Assembly (NCBI GenBank): GCA_030145195.1
Contig: JAQYVY010000005.1
Location: forward strand, 1 to 64,000
Length of the DNA stretch: 64,000 nt
Direction of reading: 5' to 3'
From: Desulfuromonadales bacterium
Lineage (GTDB): Bacteria; Desulfobacterota; Desulfuromonadia; Desulfuromonadales; BM103
The notes beneath the pieces were generated by a model. The model was not told the origin of the DNA, did not search any database, and worked only from the letters and a program-made list of their open reading frames with translations. This document shows positions 15,132-22,970 of this stretch, in pieces (the stretch's first letter is position 1; each line of letters opens with the position of its first letter). Both the position numbers and the translations under genes were made by a program.

Positions 15132-15953
15132 GTGATCTCAATTAATTTGGCGCAAAAATCAGACTGGGATCAATTTTATTTGCTGGCGACGGCTGAAGGT
15201 TGGAGAGTACCGAAAATTGAACGCCTGCTTTTCGCTGGATCTTGGTCCGATTTTGCCTGGGCTCTCAATATTGACGGCAGGTTTGGTGGTTTTGTCACGG
15301 CGGTCCCGCATGAGCGGAGTGGTTGGATTGGAAACTTGCTCGTTCCTCAATCTCTGCGAGGGCAGGGCTATGGCGTCCAACTCTTTCGCGCGGCACTTGA
15401 TAGCCTGTCTGGTCAAGGGCTCTCGACGTGTTGGCTCACGGCCTCAGAGTCAGGACTGCCCATTTATCAAAAAGCCGGGTTTGTTTCTGTCGATCAGGTG
15501 GAACGCTGGGTTTCTCCAGAAAGGCAAGGCTCTGAGACGGGTGTAGAGACAAAAACTGATCCGACCGAAAAGTTATGGCTCTCCGATCAAGGTGCGTGGG
15601 AGGAGGAACGAAGCTCTTTGCTGGAGGCTCTTGCCAGTCATGGTCAGACTTTCGCTTGCGAGGACTCGGTGGCGTTTTTGCAAAGGGATATTGATGTGCA
15701 GATCATCGGCCCTTGGTATTCTCCGTCGTGCTTCCCAAGAGCCAACCGGCAGTTGTTGCAAAGGATCTTGTCGGCAGCTGATCCTGATGGCGAAATCGTT
15801 GTCGACATCCGTGCCTCATCCCCCATCCGTCAACTCATTGCTGCTGCCGGTTTTGACCGCGCTGGATCTACATCCTTGATGAGAAAGGGTGCTCCTGCAC
15901 CTGATGGTTTGAGCACAATGGTGTCGTTAGCCAGTCTGGGGAGTTTTGGCTAG
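15132..15953 (+). CDS. GNAT-family acetyltransferase, nifV-linked
   Basis: A 273-residue protein. The N-terminal half is a GNAT domain with the acetyl-CoA binding motif LVPQSLRGQGYGVQLF and IYQKAGF. The C-terminal half (about 150-270) appears to be a second, diverged GNAT-like unit ending in PIRQLIAAAGFDRAGS. The substrate is unknown. It begins with GTG at 15132, two bases after the nifV stop, and must be translated together with nifV, implying a role linked to nitrogen fixation or its regulation. It is convergent with the Slp-like gene. Confidence 0.8.
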   Translation: MISINLAQKSDWDQFYLLATAEGWRVPKIERLLFAGSWSDFAWALNIDGRFGGFVTAVPHERSGWIGNLLVPQSLRGQGYGVQLFRAALDSLSGQGLSTCWLTASESGLPIYQKAGFVSVDQVERWVSPERQGSETGVETKTDPTEKLWLSDQGAWEEERSSLLEALASHGQTFACEDSVAFLQRDIDVQIIGPWYSPSCFPRANRQLLQRILSAADPDGEIVVDIRASSPIRQLIAAAGFDRAGSTSLMRKGAPAPDGLSTMVSLASLGSFG

Positions 15954-15974
15954 TTTGTTTTGATTGCATCCGCC

Positions 15975-16544
15975 TTAACGATACCAGAATGGTGTGTACG
16001 GATAGGAATAGTACCCCGGGTCGTAAGGGTGACTCCGCCCATGGTCTTCCGGGCCGACATAACGCGGATACGATGGGTCATAATGCGGAGAAAGACCGTA
16101 TCGGAACGGGCTGTCCCAGAGGTAGATTTCAGTCAGGTTGAAAACAGGGTAGTTGTACTCTTGCTCGCCGAGAAGCCTTGGTTCTTTACCCAAAACCTTC
16201 CCCGCCAGGGTCACGAGTCGTCCTGGTGCGTAAATTTCCGGGTCGAGCGGATCAGGGGTTTTAACCAGGAAACGCCGTCCGGCTTCTTGCAGAGATAAAG
16301 GTTCGCCCCACCGGTTCAGACTCCACTCCATAACCTCCAAAACGGCGCCTTCTTCGGCATTGTTGATCGAAATAACCACTCCACCCAGTAAAATATGTTG
16401 ATCAAGGAACGCCGACGGGTTTTCGCTGACCATGGCAAACGTGGTGTCTGGAGAGACCTGTTTTCGTGTTTCACTGGAGATCGGGTGCATGCAGGCGGAG
16501 AGAAGAAGTGTTACGATGATTATTATTAACGGTTTGATGTGCAT
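15975..16544 (-). CDS. Slp-family outer-membrane lipoprotein
   Basis: A 189-residue lipoprotein with signal peptide and lipobox LLLSAC at about residue 18. The following region (NPSAFLDQHILLGGVVISINN, then LEVMEW and RFLVKTPDPLDPEIYAPGRLVTLAGKVLG) fits the Slp/YeaY family of outer-membrane lipoproteins, whose function is unknown though Slp is a starvation- and stationary-phase-induced protein. The C-terminal 45 residues are Tyr/Pro/His-rich, which is not typical of the core family. AGGGAGG is placed 5 bases before ATG 16544. Confidence 0.85.
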   Translation of the reverse strand: MHIKPLIIIIVTLLLSACMHPISSETRKQVSPDTTFAMVSENPSAFLDQHILLGGVVISINNAEEGAVLEVMEWSLNRWGEPLSLQEAGRRFLVKTPDPLDPEIYAPGRLVTLAGKVLGKEPRLLGEQEYNYPVFNLTEIYLWDSPFRYGLSPHYDPSYPRYVGPEDHGRSHPYDPGYYSYPYTPFWYR

Positions 16545-16736
16545 ATCAACCTCCCTGGAACCTTGTCGTGCTTGACTGATGGCAGTGCATCTGGGTTGTT
16601 ACTATGATCTTTGATTCTAACAGAAAATAACGTCTGGCGAAATCCTCACAATGCTCGCCATGGTTGACCTGGAAAATGTTGATTTGCTAGAGTGCCGCAT
16701 CGTAACCGCCGTTAATTTAGAAATCAGGAGACAGTT

Positions 16737-17156
16737 TTGATACGTGTTGAATTTGTTAAGTTGCCACGACCTGAGAAAGCCCGTATCCTCTGCGACCTTG
16801 CGGAAGAGTTTTATCAGCAGGGGAGGCGGGTGCTGGTGTTGGTTCAGGATGATAACCAGGGCGTGACCCTGGATAAATTCATGTGGGTCTGGAAAAAGGA
16901 CGCGTTTGTTCCCCATGGCCATGATAATGGCACATTGGAATGCCTGGACGAACCGGTAGTGATCGTTGCTGATGAGAGGAATCCTAACGGTGCGCAGGTT
17001 CTTTTGCTGGGTAAACCTTGTTCGCTTGAGTTTGCCAGGCATTTTGAACACGTTGTAGACTTTGCCGAAGTCCATGAAGAGCAAAGTCGTGACGCGTCGC
17101 GGCAACGATTTAAACAGTATCAGGAGAACGGTTTTGGTCCCTACCTGCGTCAATAA
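16737..17156 (+). CDS. holC: DNA polymerase III chi subunit
   Basis: A 139-residue HolC homologue: VEFVKLP, then CDLAEEFYQQGRRVLVLVQD, LDKFMWVWKKDAFVPHG and VVIVADERNPNGAQVLLL are typical of the family. HolC links the clamp-loader to SSB and helps the replisome at single-stranded gaps. The start is TTG 16737 with AGGAG six bases upstream. The next gene (rsmE) starts within the last 23 bases of this gene, so they form an operon. Confidence 0.9.
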   Translation: MIRVEFVKLPRPEKARILCDLAEEFYQQGRRVLVLVQDDNQGVTLDKFMWVWKKDAFVPHGHDNGTLECLDEPVVIVADERNPNGAQVLLLGKPCSLEFARHFEHVVDFAEVHEEQSRDASRQRFKQYQENGFGPYLRQ

Positions 17157-17886
17157 CGGCGGCTTGCCAAGTCTGGTGCGCCTTGATGTGGTGCCGCGAC
17201 TCAATGAAGAAGTGCAACTTTCGGCCGGGGCTGTTGCCGCCCTTGCTCTCTGGCAGCCCAAAGTTGATGAGCTTGTGACCTTGTTGGACCCAGAGGGATC
17301 GGCCTATCGTGCTAGGCTCACTACAGTGGCTGCCGCGTCTTGTACTTGTCTTCCGTTGCAACGTCTTCCGCACCCGGTTGAGAGTTTGGTGCGCCTTGAA
17401 CTCTACCAGGCTGTTCCAGATCAGGAGAGCTTTGAGTCGGCGCTGCAAACGCTGACAGAGTTGGGTGTAAATTGTATTTCGACCATGACGACTGCTCTCT
17501 CCGCAGCCGTTGTTGAATTTGAGGCCCAAAGCTCGTCGGAGCTCATCCTCAAGGCTGCCAAACAGTGTCACCGGGCCATGTTGCCAGAACTTTTCACGGG
17601 TTTAACTTTTGAGGCTGCTCTTGCCCAGGCGGCCTCTGCTGAATTAAAACTTTTGCTCTCCGGAAGCGAGGCCCCTTGGTCGTTGGTAGAAGGGCTTGGG
17701 AGTGTGATCCCGCAGAGTGTTGCCATACTGGTCGGCCCCGCAGACGGCTTTTCCGAGGAAGAGGTTGCTCTGACCCAGGCGTTGGGGTTTCTCCCGGTCA
17801 GCCTTGGACCGAGAATATTAAGTACTGCAACGGCGGCTATTGTGGCCGCGACGCTGGTGCAGGGCCATCTCGGCGACCTGCGTTGA
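17134..17886 (+). CDS. rsmE: 16S rRNA (uracil-1498-N3) methyltransferase
   Basis: A 250-residue SPOUT-class methyltransferase. An N-terminal PUA-like domain (residues about 1-65) is followed by the knotted methyltransferase domain containing LPHPVESLVRLELYQA and, near the C-terminus, ILVGPADGFSEEEV and LGPRILSTATAAI. The SAM-binding GPEGGFS motif is altered to GPADGFS, and the middle RS-x-R region is less conserved, so activity is likely but not certain. The start TTG 17134 has AGGAG 7 bases upstream and overlaps holC; an upstream ATG at 17062 gives a poor N-terminus. Confidence 0.8.
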   Translation: MVPTCVNNGGLPSLVRLDVVPRLNEEVQLSAGAVAALALWQPKVDELVTLLDPEGSAYRARLTTVAAASCTCLPLQRLPHPVESLVRLELYQAVPDQESFESALQTLTELGVNCISTMTTALSAAVVEFEAQSSSELILKAAKQCHRAMLPELFTGLTFEAALAQAASAELKLLLSGSEAPWSLVEGLGSVIPQSVAILVGPADGFSEEEVALTQALGFLPVSLGPRILSTATAAIVAATLVQGHLGDLR

Positions 17887-17983
17887 TCCCGGGACTGACT
17901 CCATAGGGGGTTGTCCTTTTAACTGACTGTAAACTAGAGGCCTTTTCGCCAACAGATCGCCTCTTTCAAGGCCGTGAAATTAT

Positions 17984-18745
17984 ATGAATCTCAATAATCT
18001 GTCTGTTGTACTGGTGGAACCTCGCGGAGAACGCAACATCGGTTCAGTCGCTCGGGCCATGGCAAATTTTGGTGTGAGTAATCTGCGATTGGTGGCACCG
18101 AAAACCGATCATCTGCAGGATGAAGCTCGCAAGATGGCGGTCAAAGCTGCCACCCTGCTTGAGCAGGCCGTGGTCTACCCGGACCTTGTGAGTGCTCTCA
18201 GCGATTGCCATTATTCTTACGCCACAACCCGCCGTTTTGGGAAGTATCGCGTCAACTTCCATCATCCCGATACGGCTGCGGAAGAGCTGTTGCCGCTGCT
18301 TGATCATGGCCGGGTCGCTATGGTTTTCGGCCGCGAAGACCGGGGACTGCATACCGAGGAGCTGGATCTGTGCCAAAGGTTGATAACGATCCCGACCTTT
18401 GAGAGCTTGCCGTCGATGAATCTGGCGCAGTCGGTTGGCATCTGTCTTTACGAAGTCGGAAAAAAACATGGTGAACTTAGCGGCAAGACCAACGATGGCA
18501 AGCGTCTGGCGACAGTTGAGCAACTGGAAGTACTTTTTACGCACATGCGTAAAACGTTCCTTGATATCAATTACCTGAACTCGCAGAATCCGGAACATAT
18601 CATGCGCTCATATCGTCAGCTGTTAGGTCGGGCTGGTCTTGATGAACGCGATGTGCGCATTGTGCGTGGTTTAATTAGTGAGATCGATCGGGTTGAAGCA
18701 GAGCGGCGTTTGCTGGCTGCCGGGAGTACTGAAGACATTGCTTAG
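17984..18745 (+). CDS. trmJ: tRNA methyltransferase TrmJ-type (SPOUT)
   Basis: A 253-residue TrmH-family group 1 enzyme: VLVEPRGERNIGSVARAMANFGVSNL at the start, VFGREDRGLHTEELDLC and LPSMNLAQSVGICLYE in the SPOUT knot. TrmJ 2'-O-methylates position 32 of tRNA. A C-terminal helical extension (about residues 175-250) is characteristic. It starts with ATG 17984. The gene is followed by an unknown coding sequence that overlaps its end. Confidence 0.9.
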   Translation: MNLNNLSVVLVEPRGERNIGSVARAMANFGVSNLRLVAPKTDHLQDEARKMAVKAATLLEQAVVYPDLVSALSDCHYSYATTRRFGKYRVNFHHPDTAAEELLPLLDHGRVAMVFGREDRGLHTEELDLCQRLITIPTFESLPSMNLAQSVGICLYEVGKKHGELSGKTNDGKRLATVEQLEVLFTHMRKTFLDINYLNSQNPEHIMRSYRQLLGRAGLDERDVRIVRGLISEIDRVEAERRLLAAGSTEDIA

Positions 18746-19112
18746 AGAAGAAATCCTCGCAAACGGTTTGCGCATCGTCTTTACCGATGAGAGTAATCGC
18801 TATTTCGGTGATTATCACCGCGTCTGCGTGGTTGCTACTATGACCTGTGACCTGCAGCGTCTGGTCGACAACACGCCGGTCGACGAATCGTTCTGGACTC
18901 AGGTTCGTTCAACTTTGGGAGAAAAGTTGCAGAGCACTCGTCGATTCGAACGCATGGGTGTTCCCTCCGCCAGAGTTGATGAAGTCAGATCGGCCTTGAT
19001 CGATGACTTTATGCGCCATACTACTCCTTATTTAGGTCGAATCGACTACTTGCACTCGCTTGCCGAGGCGGAGATGGGCAAGCGTCGCCCCCGTCGTACT
19101 TATGCGCCCTAA
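18738..19112 (+). CDS. Conserved hypothetical protein between trmJ and rlmD
   Basis: A protein of about 124 residues with NGLRIVFTDESNRYFGDYHRVCVV near the N-terminus (quoted in part) and DFMRHTTPYLGRIDYL near the C-terminus. I recognise no catalytic motif; a similar small gene occurs near methyltransferase genes in Geobacter relatives, but this is from memory. TTG 18738 is chosen because it gives little overlap with trmJ (8 bases) and lies after GGGAG; CTG 18729 is possible. Its last 11 bases overlap rlmD, indicating a three-gene operon. Confidence 0.65.
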   Translation: MLREEILANGLRIVFTDESNRYFGDYHRVCVVATMTCDLQRLVDNTPVDESFWTQVRSTLGEKLQSTRRFERMGVPSARVDEVRSALIDDFMRHTTPYLGRIDYLHSLAEAEMGKRRPRRTYAP

Positions 19113-20397
19113 CACCACTCTGGAGATCGATATCACGACCCTGGTCCACGGTGGCCGAGGGCTGGGCCGTCACGAGGGCAAAGCGGTCTTTGTCCCCCTG
19201 ACGCTTCCTGGCGACCGGGTGAGGTGCCGTATCGTCAAGGCCAAATCACGCTATGCCGAGGCGGAGTTGCTTGAAGTCCTCACGCCTTCAACAAACAGAC
19301 GCCAGCCGCCGTGCCCCTATTTCGGCCTCTGTGGCGGCTGTCAGTGGCAGCACCTCGCTTACGAGCAGCAGACTGGCTGGAAGCAACGGATCTTTGCCGA
19401 TTTAATGACGCGTGGTGGGATTACCACCGAAGACCGGCTTTTGCCGATCGTTGCGTCGCCTGATGAGTGGCTTTATCGTAACCGGGTGCAGTTCAAGTGC
19501 CACCTGTCTGACCATGGTGTTGTCATCGGTTTCTATCGCACCGGGAGTCATCAGATTGTCGATGTTGAGCACTGTCGTCTGGTGGTACCTCCGATCCAAC
19601 GAGCATTGACCCTGTTGCGTGATAAACTGCCCACCGCGCCTCATCCGGAGGCAATCCACCAGCTTGACGTGGCCTGTGGCGATGATGACAAAGTCAGGGT
19701 TGTGTTGCATGCTCGGCCCGTTGCTGTTGCGGCACTGCGTTCATGGCTAAGAGACTTGGCCCGGGAGTTTTCATTCGATGCTTGCTTGCAGACTGGGAAT
19801 AAAGAGTCTCTTGAGATTGTCTCAGGCGATGGCTATCTGACGGTTCATGTCGATTCGCCGCAACTTGAACTCTGCTATGGGCCCGGTGGTTTTGCTCAGG
19901 TGAATTCATCGCAGAACCGTAACCTGGTCAGCACCATGTTGGAGCGCCTCAACCTGCAAGGACACGAGCGGGCCCTTGATCTCTTCTGCGGCATGGGCAA
20001 TTTCAGTCTGCCCCTGGCTCGGCGGGCGGCACAGGTTGTCGGCGTGGAGGACTATGCCCCGGCGATTGCCGATGCATTGGGTAACGCAGAACGCAACAAC
20101 CTCGCTAACCTTGATTTTTTTGCCGAAGATGCTGCCGGGGCCATGGCCCGCGCCGAGGTCTCCGGTTTCGATCTGGTCGTTCTCGACCCGCCACGAACCG
20201 GGAACTACTCGGTCGCGAAAGAGCTGCTTGATATCGGACCGAATCGGATTCTGTACGTTTCTTGTGATCCTGCTACGCTGGTTCGTGACCTTAACCCCTT
20301 GGTGAATAACGGTTATGAGGTGGCTTCTGCCCAGACTTTTGATCTTTTTCCACAGACATGGCATATTGAAAGCATGACTCTGTTGCTTCGAAGTTAG
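19102..20397 (+). CDS. rlmD: 23S rRNA (uracil-5) methyltransferase, RlmD/RumA family
   Basis: A 431-residue enzyme with an N-terminal TRAM domain (LEIDITTLVHGGRGLGR), a 4Fe-4S cluster site in CPYFGLCGGCQWQHL, a Rossmann methyltransferase domain (LDLFCGMGNFSLPLA), and the catalytic region VLDPPRTG and VSCDPATLVRDL. The cysteine in VSCDP is the nucleophile that attacks uracil C6. The TRAM plus cluster layout points to RumA/RlmD, though RlmC or TrmA-type specificity cannot be excluded. ATG 19102 gives a short overlap with the preceding gene. Confidence 0.85.
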   Translation: MRPNTTLEIDITTLVHGGRGLGRHEGKAVFVPLTLPGDRVRCRIVKAKSRYAEAELLEVLTPSTNRRQPPCPYFGLCGGCQWQHLAYEQQTGWKQRIFADLMTRGGITTEDRLLPIVASPDEWLYRNRVQFKCHLSDHGVVIGFYRTGSHQIVDVEHCRLVVPPIQRALTLLRDKLPTAPHPEAIHQLDVACGDDDKVRVVLHARPVAVAALRSWLRDLAREFSFDACLQTGNKESLEIVSGDGYLTVHVDSPQLELCYGPGGFAQVNSSQNRNLVSTMLERLNLQGHERALDLFCGMGNFSLPLARRAAQVVGVEDYAPAIADALGNAERNNLANLDFFAEDAAGAMARAEVSGFDLVVLDPPRTGNYSVAKELLDIGPNRILYVSCDPATLVRDLNPLVNNGYEVASAQTFDLFPQTWHIESMTLLLRS

Positions 20398-20501
20398 GAG
20401 AAACCCCACCTTTCTTCCGCTCTTATGGCACAGAAGACAACTTTCCCCTTGCAATGAAGGTAAAGTTTTGATAGAAAACATTATTAACTTTTCAACTGAA
20501 A

Positions 20502-20531
20502 AGTGAGCTTTGCGGCTCGCTTTTTTTATTT
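20502..20531 (+). terminator. Intrinsic terminator before rimP
   Basis: AGTGAGC (20502-20508), loop TTTGCG, GCTCGCT (20515-20521), then a T-rich run. It ends rlmD transcription and lies just before the rimP ATG at 20545. A competing upstream stem, ACTTTTC/GAAAAGT, overlaps its 5' side, so attenuation of rimP is possible. Confidence 0.7.
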
Positions 20532-20544
20532 TACAGAGCTTTTG

Positions 20545-21030
20545 ATGCAAACTGACCAATTAACAATAATAAATAGGCTCGTGACTCCGATTCTTGATGA
20601 CCTTGGTTTTGAGCTTGTTGATTTAGAGCTGAAGCGAGAAAACAAGGGCTCAGCATTACGGCTTTTTATCGATAAACCAGGTGGCATTACCCTGGATGAT
20701 TGTGTCTCAGTCAGTCGTGAAGTCGGGGCAGTTCTCGAAATAGAAGATCCGATCAAGGCGGCTTATCGCCTGGAAGTCTCGTCGCCTGGTCTCGATCGTC
20801 CGCTTAAGAAAGCGACCGATTTCGAGCGCTTTTCTGGACAAAAGGCGAAGATCAAAACCTTTGAGCTGCTCGACCCTGACCAGCGAGGACACACCCGCAA
20901 GACCTTTGTTGGTGTCCTGCTTGGTATGGAGGGCGATTTAGTCCGTCTTGAACTCAATGACAAGCAAGGTGGTATTGCTGCTATACCCCTGGTTGAGATA
21001 GCTAAAGCGAATTTGGAAGATGATTTTTAA
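20545..21030 (+). CDS. rimP: Ribosome maturation factor RimP
   Basis: A 161-residue RimP: FELVDLELKRENKGSALRLFIDKPGGITLDDC, then SPGLDRPLKKATDFERFSGQ-type motif (quoted in short parts). The N-terminal alpha/beta domain and C-terminal SH3-like domain are complete. It acts in late 30S assembly. The start is ATG 20545, giving MQTDQ; a longer frame from 20503 would run through the terminator. It heads the rimP-nusA-ylxR-infB-rbfA-truB cluster. Confidence 0.9.
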   Translation: MQTDQLTIINRLVTPILDDLGFELVDLELKRENKGSALRLFIDKPGGITLDDCVSVSREVGAVLEIEDPIKAAYRLEVSSPGLDRPLKKATDFERFSGQKAKIKTFELLDPDQRGHTRKTFVGVLLGMEGDLVRLELNDKQGGIAAIPLVEIAKANLEDDF

Positions 21031-21096
21031 AATAATTAAGAAAGACTTCAACGGTAGCTGCCATCCGCAGAAGATGCAGCCAACCAGGGGGAAGGC

Positions 21097-22374
21097 ATGA
21101 ATATAAACCTCAATCACATTATTGACCAGGTCGTCAAAGACAAGGGAATTGCTCGCGATGTACTGGTCGAAGCCCTTGAGGCAGCTGTTCTGTCGGCGGC
21201 AAACAAAAAATATCGGAACACCCGGGACCTTGAAGCCCATTTCAACAATGATATCGGAGAAGTCGAAGTCTTTGAGTTTGTCACTGTTGTCGAAGAGGTA
21301 GAGAACTCTTACCAGGAAATCGATCAGAATGAGGCTCGTGAGATTGATCCTGATGTTGAAATTGGCGATTCGCTTGGTATGAAGATGGACGCCAGCAATT
21401 TTAGCCGGATAGCCGCACAGACCGCCAAACAAGTCATCATTCAGAAGGTGCGTGAGGCCGAGCGTGAGGGTGTTTTCAACGAATTTAAAGATCGCGTCGG
21501 TGAATTGGTTAACGGTATTGTGCGTCGTTACGAGCGTGGCGACTTGGTCGTTGACTTGGGCCGCACTGAAGCGTTGTTGCCTCATCGTGAGCAGGTTCCC
21601 CGTGAAAACTACCGCCAGGGTGACCGGGTTCGAGCGTATATTTCTGATGTGCGTATGGCCACGAAAGGGCCGCAGATCATTCTCTCGCGGACACATCCTG
21701 GCCTGCTGATTGAACTGTTCAGTATGGAAGTCCCCGAAGTCGCCGAGGGCATTGTCGAAATCAAGGCTGTTGCCCGTGAGCCTGGTAGCCGGGCCAAGAT
21801 TGCTGTGGCTTCCAACGATCCTGATGTCGATCCGATCGGCGCTTGCGTCGGCATGCGTGGTGCTCGGGTGCAAAATGTCGTTTCTGAGTTGCGCGGTGAA
21901 AAAATTGATATAATCAACTGGACACCTGATATTGCGCGTTTTGCCTGCTCCGCGCTTTCTCCGGCTGAAGTGACGAGAGTCTATGTCGACAGTGAAATGG
22001 AAGCTCTTGAGGTCATCGTTCCGGACGACCAGCTTTCACTGGCGATTGGCAAAAAAGGCCAGAATGTGCGCCTTGCGGCGAAGCTGACTGGCTGGAAGAT
22101 CGATATCATGAGTGAAACGCGTGCGGCCGAAGCCGAGCTTGAAGAGTTGACCGGTGGTAACCGCACGGAAGATAAGGCCGAAGAGGGTGCAGAGGTTGAT
22201 GAAGCGGTCACACGTTGTGCCGATATGACAGCGAAGGATGCCATTGCCCTGATCAAGTCGACCGAATCGGTCGACGACATCGAAAAGTTGGCCGAAGGTG
22301 ATTCTCGGGTGACGGTGCAACGTGCATACGAAGTTAAGCTGGCAGAGTTGACAGGTTCCGAGAGCTCAGAATAA
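21097..22374 (+). CDS. nusA: Transcription termination/antitermination factor NusA
   Basis: A 425-residue NusA with N-terminal RNA polymerase-binding domain, an S1 domain (around [23 protein letters not shown]), and two KH domains ([46 protein letters not shown]). A single acidic/helical C-terminal region (residues about 345-425) follows. NusA binds RNA polymerase and controls pausing and termination. It would be a partner in rho-dependent and antitermination events. Start ATG 21097 has GGGGGAAG upstream. Confidence 0.95.
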   Translation: MNINLNHIIDQVVKDKGIARDVLVEALEAAVLSAANKKYRNTRDLEAHFNNDIGEVEVFEFVTVVEEVENSYQEIDQNEAREIDPDVEIGDSLGMKMDASNFSRIAAQTAKQVIIQKVREAEREGVFNEFKDRVGELVNGIVRRYERGDLVVDLGRTEALLPHREQVPRENYRQGDRVRAYISDVRMATKGPQIILSRTHPGLLIELFSMEVPEVAEGIVEIKAVAREPGSRAKIAVASNDPDVDPIGACVGMRGARVQNVVSELRGEKIDIINWTPDIARFACSALSPAEVTRVYVDSEMEALEVIVPDDQLSLAIGKKGQNVRLAAKLTGWKIDIMSETRAAEAELEELTGGNRTEDKAEEGAEVDEAVTRCADMTAKDAIALIKSTESVDDIEKLAEGDSRVTVQRAYEVKLAELTGSESSE

Positions 22375-22376
22375 TC

Positions 22377-22970
22377 GTGGCCCAGGTTCGCAGGCAACCT
22401 CAGCGTACCTGCCTCGGCTGTCGCCAGGTAAAAGACCAGGGGCAGCTGATAAGGTTTGTTCGTTCACCAGACGGGCAAATCCTGGCTGATCTTCGGAGTA
22501 AACTTCCCGGCCGCGGAGCTTACCTCTGCTGGAGTCGTGACTGTATCGAAGTTGCTGCACAGAAAAAGCAGTTTGACCGTACCTTTAAAAGTCACTGTCT
22601 GCCGATTACGGCGGAGCAGATGACTGCTGATATAAGTAACGAATTGCTGGTACATCTTGGCGGTTTGCTGGGCATGGCTCGTAAATCGGCGCAATCTGTT
22701 GCTGGCACAAATGCAGTTCTTGCTACGCTTGGTAAGAGTCCGTTGAAGATTATTGTTATCTCAACAGATATTTCTGCAAAGATTGGTGCCAAGATCAAAT
22801 CGAAAGCAGACAGAGTCGGTGTCGAAACCGTCTCATTGTTTGAAAAAAATGAACTAGGTCGCATTCTCGGGCGTGCGGTTCGAAGTGTTGTTGGCTTGCC
22901 CGTTGGACAACTGGCAGAGGCGTTTATTGCGGATCTGACCAGGTATCGGGATATATCAGGGGAAAATTGA
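22377..22970 (+). CDS. Fused YlxR (DUF448) and L7Ae-like RNA-binding protein
   Basis: A 197-residue fusion. Residues 1-75 are a YlxR domain ([32 protein letters not shown]); residues about 95-190 are an L7Ae/YlxQ-type ribosomal fold ([29 protein letters not shown]). In Bacillus these are two adjacent genes between nusA and infB; here they are one frame. YlxR is implicated in RNase P RNA binding and transcription control, L7Ae members in kink-turn RNA. GTG 22377 lies two bases after the nusA stop. Confidence 0.9.
   Translation: MAQVRRQPQRTCLGCRQVKDQGQLIRFVRSPDGQILADLRSKLPGRGAYLCWSRDCIEVAAQKKQFDRTFKSHCLPITAEQMTADISNELLVHLGGLLGMARKSAQSVAGTNAVLATLGKSPLKIIVISTDISAKIGAKIKSKADRVGVETVSLFEKNELGRILGRAVRSVVGLPVGQLAEAFIADLTRYRDISGEN

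Noticed and set aside
14290-15141. 283-codon minus-strand frame opposite nifV
   Set aside because: NifV motifs on the plus strand are unambiguous; the opposite frame lacks domains and a ribosome-binding site.
20938-21873. 311-codon minus-strand frame opposite nusA
   Set aside because: The nusA frame carries S1 and KH domains; the opposite frame is unsupported.
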